DNA of 64,000 nt, from the NCBI GenBank assembly GCA_963677355.2, contig CAXXXQ010000002.1, forward strand, positions 310,001 to 374,000, read 5' to 3'. The notes beneath the pieces were generated by a model. That model was not told where the DNA came from. It ran no database searches and saw only the letters and a list, made by a program, of their open reading frames with translations. The translations under genes were made by a program, and so were the position numbers. Position 1 is the first letter of the stretch. Every line of letters begins with the position of its first letter. This DNA comes from Thiomicrorhabdus sp963677355 (lineage in GTDB: Bacteria > Pseudomonadota > Gammaproteobacteria > Thiomicrospirales > Thiomicrospiraceae). This document shows positions 35,787-43,997 of this stretch, one piece after another.

Positions 35787-36446
35787 TTACTCTGGTTTGA
35801 GGTTGTTTAATATGACTGGATTCTGAAGAGAGTGTTGATCCAGCCAAGCTTGGTTGTTTTTCAGTTCGAGTCGACCTTGGGAAAACCATTCAATAACCAA
35901 AGGATAAGCGATGTGTTCTTGCTGATGAACCTTATCGGCTAGAGATTGCGCGTTATCAGACGGATCGATATCAACCGTTGCCTGCAAAATAACCGGGCCT
36001 CCGTCCAGTTCGGGAGTGACAAAATGCACACTCAGACCATGTTGCTTGTCACCCGATTCCAAAGCGCGTTGATGAGTGTTCAGTCCAGTGTATTTAGGCA
36101 ATAAAGAAGGATGGATATTCAACATTTTACCGAGGTAATGTTCGGTAAAACCGGTTGTCAGGATTCGCATAAAGCCGGCTAAAACCACTAAGTCGACTTG
36201 CTTTTCATCAATCGCTTTTTGCAATTCATGATCAAAACTTTCACGGTCAGTGAATCTCGTATGATCAATCAAACAGGTTTCAATGCCCGCGTTTTCAGCT
36301 CGAGTTAAACCATAAGCATCAGGTCGGTTCGAAATCACTAAGGCAATCTGATAGAATTCAGCATGCTTTTGTTGGTGGTCGATAATGGCTTGCAGGTTTG
36401 AGCCATTTCCTGAAATTAATACGGCAATCTTTTTTGCTGAGTTCAT
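35787..36446 (-). CDS. purN: Phosphoribosylglycinamide formyltransferase
   Basis: 219 residues. It transfers formyl from 10-formyl-THF to GAR in purine synthesis. The N-terminal VLISGNGSNLQAIID, the folate site VVLAGFMRILTTGF, the catalytic triad residues in NIHPSLLPKYTGLNTHQRAL (Asn/His region) and VHFVTPELDGGPVI are all present. It follows purM on the same strand, with an 86-bp gap that holds a perfect hairpin. Confidence 0.97.
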   Translation of the reverse strand: MNSAKKIAVLISGNGSNLQAIIDHQQKHAEFYQIALVISNRPDAYGLTRAENAGIETCLIDHTRFTDRESFDHELQKAIDEKQVDLVVLAGFMRILTTGFTEHYLGKMLNIHPSLLPKYTGLNTHQRALESGDKQHGLSVHFVTPELDGGPVILQATVDIDPSDNAQSLADKVHQQEHIAYPLVIEWFSQGRLELKNNQAWLDQHSLQNPVILNNLKPE

Positions 36447-36490
36447 AGTACGACTGGTGTAGATGGCAAGAGAATGGGGTGGATTGAGAT

Positions 36491-36518
36491 TAAGCTATCC
36501 GTGGTTACGGATAGCTTA
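36491..36518 (-). other. Perfect hairpin between purM and purN
   Basis: A 12-bp stem TAAGCTATCCGT/ACGGATAGCTTA with a 4-base loop. No T run follows on the minus strand, so it is more likely an RNA-processing or stability element than a terminator. Confidence 0.5.
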
Positions 36519-36532
36519 TTTAAAGCTCGGTA

Positions 36533-37582
36533 TTATTCTTGAACCAGCTTAACGCTTGGTTCTTCATTTTCCGAGCTTTCAATCTGACCGATGACAGAAA
36601 CCGTTTCACCGGCGGCGCTTAAGATTTCAATCGCTTTGTCTTGGTCAGCCGCATCGACAACCAGTACCATTCCGATTCCGCAGTTTAGGGTACGGTGCAT
36701 CTCTTCATATTCAACGTTGCCGTTTTCTTGAATCCAGTCAAATACCGCAGGACGCTTCCAGCTATTGGTGTTGATATTAGCTGCAGTGTTTGCCGGCATA
36801 ACACGAGGCAGATTTTCCAACAGACCGCCGCCGGTGATGTGAGATAACGCGTGAATGTCTACCGACTTCATCAGCTCAAGAATCGGTTTAACATAGATTT
36901 TAGTTGGTGCCATCAACGCATCGATTAATGGTTGACCGTCCATATCCATGTTCAGGTCAGCATTACTGACTTCGATGATTTTACGAATCAAAGAGTAACC
37001 GTTTGAATGCGGCCCAGTTGAAGCTAGCCCCAGCATGACGTCACCGGCTTTTACTTTTGAACCGTCAATTAGATCCGCTTTTTCAACGATACCGACACAG
37101 AAACCGGCTAAGTCGTAGTCACCATCAGGGTACATTCCAGGCATTTCTGCTGTTTCACCACCAATTAGAGCGCAGCCGGATTGAAGGCAGCCTTCACCGA
37201 TGCCTTTGACGACATCCGTTGCGACCGGAAGGTCTAATTTACCTGTAGCATAGTAATCCAAGAAGAATAGAGGCTCGGCACCTTGGACAATCAAATCGTT
37301 GACGCACATGGCAACCAAATCAATACCGACAGAATCATGTTTGCCACTATCGATAGCCAAACGCAGTTTGGTGCCGACACCGTCGGTTCCTGAAACCAGA
37401 AGCGGATTCTTGTATTTGCTCATGTCCAATTCAAACAGAGCACCGAAACCACCTAAAGAAGCCGGAACTTCAGGGCGAGAAGTGGCTTTTGCGATAGGTT
37501 TGATGGCATCAACCAAGGCGTTTCCTGCATCGATATCAACACCGGCGTCTTTGTAACTAATTGATTGTGTATTTGTTGTCAT
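36533..37582 (-). CDS. purM: Phosphoribosylformylglycinamidine cyclo-ligase
   Basis: 349 residues, canonical length. It makes AIR from FGAM in purine synthesis. Signatures: YKDAGVDIDAGNALV, VSGTDGVGTKLRLA, the conserved ALIGGETAEMPGMY, SHITGGGLLENLPRV and NCGIGMVLVV. It is the first gene of a purM-purN unit and is divergent from the DUF2066-hda unit. Confidence 0.98.
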   Translation of the reverse strand: MTTNTQSISYKDAGVDIDAGNALVDAIKPIAKATSRPEVPASLGGFGALFELDMSKYKNPLLVSGTDGVGTKLRLAIDSGKHDSVGIDLVAMCVNDLIVQGAEPLFFLDYYATGKLDLPVATDVVKGIGEGCLQSGCALIGGETAEMPGMYPDGDYDLAGFCVGIVEKADLIDGSKVKAGDVMLGLASTGPHSNGYSLIRKIIEVSNADLNMDMDGQPLIDALMAPTKIYVKPILELMKSVDIHALSHITGGGLLENLPRVMPANTAANINTNSWKRPAVFDWIQENGNVEYEEMHRTLNCGIGMVLVVDAADQDKAIEILSAAGETVSVIGQIESSENEEPSVKLVQE

Positions 37583-37747
37583 AATCTTCTTAAATCTAAA
37601 TGGTAAAAATCATTAAAAACAGGCTTTCGCGTACAACGGTAAGCGATTTCGGCAACGCTTGAAAAAAGCTGACCATGCTTGGCAAAAGTCTGTACCGATC
37701 TGGTGAAAAAATATTATGATATTGTAACCAAAATTTTAGAGTCAGAT

Positions 37748-38878
37748 ATGAGAAGTTTACAGCTAATAATCGTCTTAATCGGATTGTTTGCCATTCAACC
37801 AATTAAGGCAGCTAGTTCAGAATTAATTCCAAACGAATATTTTACCGTCTCCATGCCTTTCGAGCTGGAGCCAAACCAAACGACGGAAACCAAAATTAGC
37901 GAGCAAGCAGAAACCGCGATGGAACTGCTATTGATGCGCTTGACCGGACAGGCTCGTTTAGTCAACTCGACTTTAGGACAACGTTATATTTCGCAAGCCA
38001 AAGGTTGGTTGGCAAATTACAATATCAAACCGCGCTATGAAGACGGCGTGGTTGTAGGCAAAAACATCCAGTTCAATTTCGATTCCGCACGTTTAAAGAA
38101 AGCGTTTGCCAAGCAGAACATTAAAATGTGGCCGCAGGGGCTCAGACCGAAAACGCTGGTAATGGGCGTGTTTATCCAGCAAGGGCGTTTACAGAAGCTG
38201 ACTTCGGAAATTTTGGATTATCGCATTGACGTTGATTTTCGTTCGCACCCGGAATCTTTGGCGCTGCCATATACGCTACCGGATAATACCAATAACTGGG
38301 TTTTTCCGGTTGATCCTTCGCAAAACCGTTCGGTCATTCAAGAGCAGTTACTGGCAAGCGGCCAGCAGAATTTATTGAGCTTCAAGTTGACGGCGAAAGG
38401 AAGCGGTCAGTATGAATTGGCTTGGTATCTGTTCAATTTATCCGGTGTGACCTTGCAGCAGAACAGTGTTGCGGGTGGTGATCGCCAAACACTTTTCAAA
38501 CAGATGTTTAGCGAAGTCATGCAAACCTATGTCAAATTGGGCGCGGTAAAAAGAGTACTGAAGAATCATGTTCTATTGAATGTGAATCAAATTGCGTCGG
38601 GAGATTTGGTAAACCGTCTGGAAGAAGAAATACGTGCTCAGCAACCATTGGTTAGAGACGTTAATTTGGTATTGCTAAAAGCCGGAAGCGTACAGTTTGA
38701 TATTGAATACCAAGGCGAATTGCTCGGTTTAATCGGTTGGTTGAGAAATTGGCCGATGGTCACCTACATCGGTGAAGCGGAACAACAAGTCATTAACGTC
38801 AATGTGAAGCCTTATTTAAACACTGAAATTCGTTCCCAGTTACATGGCCAAACGGACGTTGACGAGACGGAGCAATAA
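37748..38878 (+). CDS. DUF2066 domain-containing exported protein
   Basis: 376 residues with a signal peptide (cleaved about IKA-AS, residue 21) and a DUF2066 domain across most of the length. A conserved-looking segment ETAMELLLMRLTGQARL near 50-70 and a C-terminal DVNLVLLKAGSVQFDIEYQG are visible. The family is typically encoded between purM and hda in gammaproteobacteria, as here; its role is unknown. The start ATG at 37748 begins the signal peptide; the longer frame from 37679 would place charged residues ahead of it. The ribosome site is weak. Confidence 0.82.
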   Translation: MRSLQLIIVLIGLFAIQPIKAASSELIPNEYFTVSMPFELEPNQTTETKISEQAETAMELLLMRLTGQARLVNSTLGQRYISQAKGWLANYNIKPRYEDGVVVGKNIQFNFDSARLKKAFAKQNIKMWPQGLRPKTLVMGVFIQQGRLQKLTSEILDYRIDVDFRSHPESLALPYTLPDNTNNWVFPVDPSQNRSVIQEQLLASGQQNLLSFKLTAKGSGQYELAWYLFNLSGVTLQQNSVAGGDRQTLFKQMFSEVMQTYVKLGAVKRVLKNHVLLNVNQIASGDLVNRLEEEIRAQQPLVRDVNLVLLKAGSVQFDIEYQGELLGLIGWLRNWPMVTYIGEAEQQVINVNVKPYLNTEIRSQLHGQTDVDETEQ

Positions 38879-38884
38879 TCGATC

Positions 38885-39592
38885 ATGTTTGTACAGATGC
38901 CACTCAAAATCGGGCTTAGAGATGAAGCGAGTTTTGCGACATTCGTGACCGAACAAGAATCGTTAGCCGTTGCGTTAAATTCGTTGCAAAATGCATTGAC
39001 GCAAAATAGCGGCAGCGCCTTTTATCTTTACGGTAAAGAGGGTGGGGGAAAAACCCACTTGTTACAGGCGGCTTGTCGTTTTATTACCGAAAAAGGGCGA
39101 ACCAGTGTCTATTTGCCGATGGCCGATAAAAGTTTGCCTTTAATTCCGGATGTGTTGGTTGGCTTGGAGCAGACTCCGTTGGTCTGTTTGGATGATATCG
39201 AGCTTTTAATCGGAGACGAGAAGTGGGAGAAAGCCTTGGCCAACCTGCTGACCAAATCGAGCGTTCAGGGGCATGTCGTGATTCTGTCGGGCGGTCAGTC
39301 GATTAATCAATGGCAGATCGCGACTCAAGAATTGGCGAAAGCCTTGATGAATGTATTGCCGATAGCCGTTCAACCGCTTGAAGACAAAGCGGAAATTATC
39401 GCCGCTTTACAACGTCACAGCAGCAAACTCGGATTTGATCTGCCAGTTGAAGTCGGTAATTTTTTAGTTAAAAACTTCTCTGCCGATTTGCAAGAGCTGC
39501 TGGCGGTACTGCAGCTATTGGAACAGGCTTCTTTGGTTGAAAAGCGTCGATTGACGCTGCCTTTTGTTAAGCAGGTTTTGAAACAGGCTTAA
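38885..39592 (+). CDS. hda: DnaA regulatory inactivator Hda
   Basis: 235 residues: a DnaA-like AAA+ ATPase without the DNA-binding domain. The N-terminal QMPLKIGL is the beta-clamp binding motif, LYGKEGGGKTHLLQA the Walker A and LVCLDDIELL the Walker B. With the DNA sliding clamp it stimulates ATP hydrolysis by DnaA to prevent re-initiation. It starts 6 bp after the DUF2066 stop. Confidence 0.94.
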   Translation: MFVQMPLKIGLRDEASFATFVTEQESLAVALNSLQNALTQNSGSAFYLYGKEGGGKTHLLQAACRFITEKGRTSVYLPMADKSLPLIPDVLVGLEQTPLVCLDDIELLIGDEKWEKALANLLTKSSVQGHVVILSGGQSINQWQIATQELAKALMNVLPIAVQPLEDKAEIIAALQRHSSKLGFDLPVEVGNFLVKNFSADLQELLAVLQLLEQASLVEKRRLTLPFVKQVLKQA

Positions 39593-39642
39593 CTTGAATC
39601 GAACAAATTAAAATAAATAATAGAATAAACGGGAATAGATTT

Positions 39643-40167
39643 ATGAAATTGACACGCACCTTCTGGTTATCGACTATATTGCTTATGACGGCATGGCTTA
39701 ATATTCCTGCCGTTATGGCGGAAGAAGCTTCCACAGCTGAGTTCGACAATGTCGAATTTGTGGACTTGGATGGTAATACTTCCAAGCTTTCCGATTATCG
39801 AGGCAAGTGGGTCATTGTCAATTTGTGGGCGACTTGGTGTCCGCCTTGTCTGGTTGAAATCCCGGATTTGGTTCTATTTCATGAAGAACACAAAGACAAA
39901 GATGCCATTGTTCTGGGCGTGAATCACGAGGTGTTGGATCCGGCCAAAGTCAAAACCTTTGCCGAATCGCAAATGATTAATTATCCGGTGGTGCGTTTCA
40001 AAGAACGTTTTGATAGCGGCTCGACACCGTTCGGACCCTTGAAAGGTCTGCCGACCACTTATATGGTGACACCGGAAGGACAAGTGGTGGCAGCTAGAAC
40101 CGGAATGGTCGATCAGAAAATGTTGGAACAGTTCATTGAGAAATTTGCTTCAATGACTCAGAAGTAA
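39643..40167 (+). CDS. Secreted TlpA-family thioredoxin-like protein
   Basis: 174 residues: a signal peptide (cleaved about VMA-EE, residue 26) and a TlpA/ResA fold. The redox motif is WCPPC (Cys66, Cys69) in NLWATWCPPCLVEIPDL, and cis-proline lies in GLPTTYMV. It is a periplasmic thiol-disulfide protein, plausibly a reductant. It begins 50 bp after hda and leads a run of envelope genes: another thioredoxin-fold protein, TolC-like channel, adaptor and small Trp-rich protein. Confidence 0.87.
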   Translation: MKLTRTFWLSTILLMTAWLNIPAVMAEEASTAEFDNVEFVDLDGNTSKLSDYRGKWVIVNLWATWCPPCLVEIPDLVLFHEEHKDKDAIVLGVNHEVLDPAKVKTFAESQMINYPVVRFKERFDSGSTPFGPLKGLPTTYMVTPEGQVVAARTGMVDQKMLEQFIEKFASMTQK

Positions 40168-40184
40168 AATGACATAAAAAGGTT

Positions 40185-40225
40185 ATAAGCAAGTTAATAT
40201 AAGCAAGTTAATATAAGCAAGTTAA
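40185..40225 (+). repeat. 14-bp perfect tandem repeat, three copies, before a thioredoxin gene
   Basis: The unit ATAAGCAAGTTAAT occurs at 40185-40198 and 40199-40212, and its first 13 bases at 40213-40225, merging into the ribosome site AAGGAAGG (40224-40231) of the gene at 40238. All copies are identical, so the array is young or actively maintained. Confidence 0.9.
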
Positions 40226-40237
40226 GGAAGGTAAGAA

Positions 40238-40789
40238 ATGGATTTTCAGAATAAAAAAGCGAGTATCGCAACCTTAATCAAGTCGACATTGGTTTCGCTT
40301 ATGTTGTTTGGCTTTGTTCAACCGACGTTTGCAGCAGATGCGTTCTTTGACGAAACCTTCGGTAATTATCAGGAAGAGCTGGAAGCTGCGGTTGATGATG
40401 GCAAGAAAGGGGTGTTCATTTTTTACCATATGGAAGAGTGTCCGTTTTGTCACCGTATGCGTTCTACGATTATGACGGAACCGGATGTCATCGAGCTTTA
40501 TAAAAGCAATTTCATGACAATTATGCACGATATTGAAGGCAGTAATGAAATTGTGGATTTTGACGGTACCACGGATACGGCACAGAATATCGCGGAAAAA
40601 AAATATCGAGTACGAGCCACGCCGGTTATGATTATTTTCGATACCAAAGGTCAGCCGGTCGTCAAATATACCGGACCGACCCGCACCAAAGAAGAGTTTA
40701 AGTGGTTGGCTGAATATGTTTTGGACGGCAGTTACAAAACACAGTCTTTTACCGCTTATAAACGAGCTCGTAAAAAAGCCGCTCAATAA
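40238..40789 (+). CDS. Secreted thioredoxin-fold protein (SoxW-like, CPFC)
   Basis: 183 residues: a signal peptide (cleaved about TFA-AD, residue 32) and a thioredoxin_2-type fold with ECPFCHRM (Cys68, Cys71) and cis-proline in RATPVMIIF. The insert with DFDGTTDTAQNIAEKKYRV is typical of SoxW-like or DsbD-gamma-like proteins. The C-terminus is strongly basic (KRARKKAA). It may reduce or shuffle disulfides in the periplasm. It has an excellent ribosome site preceded by a 14-bp tandem repeat and leads directly into the TolC-like gene 17 bp on. Confidence 0.85.
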   Translation: MDFQNKKASIATLIKSTLVSLMLFGFVQPTFAADAFFDETFGNYQEELEAAVDDGKKGVFIFYHMEECPFCHRMRSTIMTEPDVIELYKSNFMTIMHDIEGSNEIVDFDGTTDTAQNIAEKKYRVRATPVMIIFDTKGQPVVKYTGPTRTKEEFKWLAEYVLDGSYKTQSFTAYKRARKKAAQ

Positions 40790-40806
40790 CAAAGATTCTT
40801 CTAACT

Positions 40807-42186
40807 ATGAAATATTTCAATAAAAAAGCCGGCTTGGCAGCGCTTATCTCCTGTTTAGTTCACGCTCCTTTGGGGTTCGCGGAACAGGATGCGGTTGCCG
40901 AAGTACCGGCAGCAGAAATCAAACAACCTAGTGTTGATCTTCCTAATCCATTGACGTTAAATGCGCTGCTGGACTCTTTTGCCGAACGTTCGCCGAATAT
41001 CGATTTACAGGCCGCTAATGTCGATTTGGCAAATTCGGTTTCGGACTTTAATCAAGTGACAGACCGTTTAGAAGTTGATTTACAAGGACGACTGGGGCGA
41101 AGAGAGTTTGGTGAAGAGAACCTGTCGCATAATTTATTGGCGCTTCACGTCGGTAAAGTGATTTACGACTTTGACCGTGCTGCCCACCAATTGGAAGCCG
41201 ACGCGACCTTAATTGAAAAAGAACAGCTTTGGTTGGACACGGTTAAGAACCGTCAGCGTTTAGATATTGTTAAAGCTTATCTGAATGTACTTTTATCCGA
41301 CTTTCAATATCGTATCGATAATGAAGCTATGGCTATCGACTATATTAATTACGATAAAGTTCAGGATCGTCATGAGATCGGGCAATTATCCGATGTAGAC
41401 TTGCTTGAAGCGGAGCATAAATATCAGAAGAGCTTGTTGACTCGTATGCAATCTGAGCAGGCTCAACTGCAAACACGAGTCGAGTTGGCCAATGTGCTTG
41501 GTTTACCGAATGCTCGTCCCGATGAATTGAAGTTTCCGCAGCTCAAAGGTTTCAAATCAAGATCGGTTCAGGATGTCTCTTTGACCGAGCTGCAAAAAAT
41601 GGTATCGGATAAAAATCCGCAGTTAAAAACTTTGCAACTGGCACAACAAGCTCAAGAATCGATTTTGCAAAAAGCCCAGCAAGCCACCAGTCCGACAATC
41701 AGGGCAGATGCTTGGGTCGGGCATCTATCCAGTCAACCAGAAGTCCGAGAGGGGCGTTGGCGAGCGGAGCTATCGGTTGATGTTCCACTTTATGACGGTG
41801 GTGGGGAGCGATCTCAGGTGGCTGTTGCTAAAGCGGAGTTGATGAAACTCAAAGCGCAACAAAACCAAGTTAAGCAAAGCTTACGCAGCCAAGTAGCGGA
41901 CATCTATTTTCAGCTGAAATTATTGGCGACGGAAAATAAAGTGCATAAAGCTTTTGGCGACTATGCAGACTTGTATCTCGATTACAGTCGCGCACTTTAT
42001 GAGAATGAGAGTAAAACCGATTTAGGCGACTCTTTCGTTCGCTTGTCTCAAGCCAACTACAATATGGTTTCTTGGGAGTTTAAGCAGGCGCTATTGTGGC
42101 TTGAGTTAGATTATCTAATGGGTCGACAAGTGAGTTTGCAAAAGCAGGAAGAGAGTGTTTTTGTTGTTCAAAAAGATGGTAAATAA
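40807..42186 (+). CDS. TolC-family outer-membrane channel protein
   Basis: 459 residues: a signal peptide (cleaved about GFA-EQ, residue 25) and an outer-membrane efflux protein domain with long helices and two repeated halves (LLDSFAERSPNIDLQAANVDLANSV and a mirrored region after LTELQKMVSDKNPQL). The segment VDVPLYDGGGERSQVAVAKAEL is the characteristic second-half entry. It forms the exit duct for type I secretion or efflux. The adaptor gene follows by 13 bp, but no pump is encoded here. The ribosome site is weak. Confidence 0.88.
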   Translation: MKYFNKKAGLAALISCLVHAPLGFAEQDAVAEVPAAEIKQPSVDLPNPLTLNALLDSFAERSPNIDLQAANVDLANSVSDFNQVTDRLEVDLQGRLGRREFGEENLSHNLLALHVGKVIYDFDRAAHQLEADATLIEKEQLWLDTVKNRQRLDIVKAYLNVLLSDFQYRIDNEAMAIDYINYDKVQDRHEIGQLSDVDLLEAEHKYQKSLLTRMQSEQAQLQTRVELANVLGLPNARPDELKFPQLKGFKSRSVQDVSLTELQKMVSDKNPQLKTLQLAQQAQESILQKAQQATSPTIRADAWVGHLSSQPEVREGRWRAELSVDVPLYDGGGERSQVAVAKAELMKLKAQQNQVKQSLRSQVADIYFQLKLLATENKVHKAFGDYADLYLDYSRALYENESKTDLGDSFVRLSQANYNMVSWEFKQALLWLELDYLMGRQVSLQKQEESVFVVQKDGK

Positions 42187-42199
42187 AGAGAGTTTACAA

Positions 42200-42745
42200 A
42201 TGATTAAATTAATTAAATTATCCCGTTTAAACAGAAAGGGCTTGTCTTTAATCTCTTTGACAACAGGTTTACTGCTTTCAAGCGCAGTTATGAGCGCACA
42301 GGCGGCAGAACAGGTGGTCACAATTGGTGCCTTGGCTTCCGGCCAAGTTACTCAACTGTATGTTAAAGAGGGAGATAGTGTCAAAGCCGGGCAGAAACTG
42401 CTTACCTTGGATGCCGAGCGTTACCAAGCCAAGCTGGCGGTATTGAAATCTCAACTGAAAATGGCGAAATTCACCATGGATGACACCAAAATAGAATTGG
42501 ATCAAGCGCTGGATTTATACGATAGAACCGTGACTTCCAAGCGTACTTTGGATGCCTCTCAATTGCGTTATGACAATGCCAAGGCGGCTTACGATAAAGC
42601 GAATGCCGAGATTGCGTTGCATCGTGCCTGGGGTAAGTATGTCTATGTTAAAGCACCGGTTGCCGGGACAATCAATAAAATCCATACCCCTTTAGGAAGT
42701 ACGGTGTTCAAAGAAAATACACCGATGGTTGAAATCCAACCTTAG
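42200..42745 (+). CDS. Minimal HlyD/RND-type periplasmic adaptor
   Basis: 181 residues: a signal peptide (cleaved about AQA-AE, residue 36) then a complete lipoyl-like (barrel-sandwich) domain whose halves, QVTQLYVKEGDSVKAGQKLL and the later APVAGTINKIHTPLGSTV, flank one alpha-hairpin (about 70-140). The beta-barrel and membrane-proximal domains of usual adaptors (350-400 residues) are missing, and nothing resembling them follows. It may bridge a TolC-like duct, but to what is unclear. The start is the ATG with GAGAG seven bases upstream; a GTG at 42155 would overlap the upstream gene. Confidence 0.82.
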   Translation: MIKLIKLSRLNRKGLSLISLTTGLLLSSAVMSAQAAEQVVTIGALASGQVTQLYVKEGDSVKAGQKLLTLDAERYQAKLAVLKSQLKMAKFTMDDTKIELDQALDLYDRTVTSKRTLDASQLRYDNAKAAYDKANAEIALHRAWGKYVYVKAPVAGTINKIHTPLGSTVFKENTPMVEIQP

Positions 42746-42760
42746 CCGGAAGAGAGAATT

Positions 42761-43024
42761 ATGTTATCGACTCGAATTAAATACGGTGTCCGTTATTGGA
42801 AACTAGCGGTTCATCTGATTTTCAAAACCAAACATTTTGGGGTTAACAATCTTTGGTGGTCTCAACAGCCGTCGGCTATCGGCTGGCACTGGTATCAGAT
42901 ATTGTTTGGCACTTTGACTATTCTGCCAATTTGGCGTAATTATCAATCCTTAAAGGTTCGTAGCTGTTTGGGCTGGCTGCCTGAATCCGAGTGTTTGGCC
43001 TTGGGTTTCAAGCCGAAATCTTAG
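42761..43024 (+). CDS. Small Trp-rich protein of unknown function
   Basis: 87 residues, basic at the start, with seven tryptophans and a hydrophobic centre (WHWYQILFGTLTILPIW) that may dip into or cross the membrane. Ribosome site GGAAGAG is well placed, and the gene starts 15 bp after the adaptor stop, so it belongs to the same run. It has two cysteines near the end. No family is recognised. A bidirectional terminator follows. Confidence 0.7.
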   Translation: MLSTRIKYGVRYWKLAVHLIFKTKHFGVNNLWWSQQPSAIGWHWYQILFGTLTILPIWRNYQSLKVRSCLGWLPESECLALGFKPKS

Positions 43025-43044
43025 CCGATCGAAACCAGTATGCT

Positions 43045-43083
43045 AAAAAGCCGAGCCAGCATTACACTGTACTCGGCTTTTTT
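43045..43083. terminator. Bidirectional terminator between the Trp-rich gene and rlmJ
   Basis: Stem AAAGCCGAG (43047-43055) pairs with CTCGGCTTT (43072-43080), extended by A and T runs, with a 16-base loop. It serves both convergent genes. Confidence 0.85.
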
Positions 43084-43111
43084 GTGGGTAGTTGATGCAA
43101 ATTAATCAGCG

Positions 43112-43963
43112 TTATTCTTCAACCAGCTGTTCAACTCTGTAAAAACCATTCTTTCCTCCAAGCAGTTCCGCCAATATGGGTAGAGCATCCTGCGCCGCTT
43201 TCATCAACGTCCAGGGTGGATTAATCACAATCATGCCGCTTGAGGTCATGCCTTTTTCATTATCGGCTTTAATCCCGAGTTCAAACAGCTGAATATTGCG
43301 GATCTTACTCGCTTTAAACTGCGCCTCAATCTCATCAATACGATAGCGATCGACAACCGGGTACCATAGCGCATAGGTGCCGGTTGCAAACTTAGCGTGT
43401 GCTTTGATCAAACTCCGGGTGGCGGTTATATAGTCGTCTTTGACTTCGTAGGGCGGATCCATCAACACATAACCGCGTCGTTCTTTAGGTGGCAGTTGGC
43501 TCAAACAAGCATGAAAACCATCCTTTTGAAAAGCTTTGATACGGCGGTCACCACGGATATTTTGCAACAAGGTTTTAAACTCCCTGGGATGGAGTTCAAA
43601 AAGATTAAGGCGATCCTGTTCACGCATAATCTGTTTGGCAAACCATGGCGACCCGGGGTAGGTGGTTAGCTCGGGTTGCGGATTAAATTCGCTCACCAAT
43701 TCTAAATAGTTTTTCAGCAGCTCAGGGAGCGTGGCTTGCTGTTCCTTAGGCAGGCGCCATAGCTTATCGATGCCGTTCAGGTATTCTTGAGTTTTTTGCG
43801 CCTCGTCATGCAGCAACGAAAAGGCCGCCGTCCCGGAGTGGGTATCCAGATAAAAAAACGGCTTCGGCTTTTCAGTCAGGTAGTCAAGAATATGAGCACT
43901 GATACTGTGTTTGAGAACATCGGCAAAGTTGCCGGCGTGAAATGAGTGTAGATAACTTAGCAT
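43112..43963 (-). CDS. rlmJ: 23S rRNA (adenine-2030-N6)-methyltransferase RlmJ
   Basis: 283 residues. The signature start MLSYLHSFHAGNFADVLKH, the SAM-site segment LDTHSGTAAFSL and the catalytic VLMDPPYEV are diagnostic for RlmJ (YhiR). It methylates A2030 of 23S rRNA. Length equals the E. coli enzyme. It lies downstream of rbgA on the same strand. Confidence 0.96.
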   Translation of the reverse strand: MLSYLHSFHAGNFADVLKHSISAHILDYLTEKPKPFFYLDTHSGTAAFSLLHDEAQKTQEYLNGIDKLWRLPKEQQATLPELLKNYLELVSEFNPQPELTTYPGSPWFAKQIMREQDRLNLFELHPREFKTLLQNIRGDRRIKAFQKDGFHACLSQLPPKERRGYVLMDPPYEVKDDYITATRSLIKAHAKFATGTYALWYPVVDRYRIDEIEAQFKASKIRNIQLFELGIKADNEKGMTSSGMIVINPPWTLMKAAQDALPILAELLGGKNGFYRVEQLVEE

Positions 43964-43997
43964 CGTCTTAGAATCTTCTTCGGCTTATCAATCTAAA

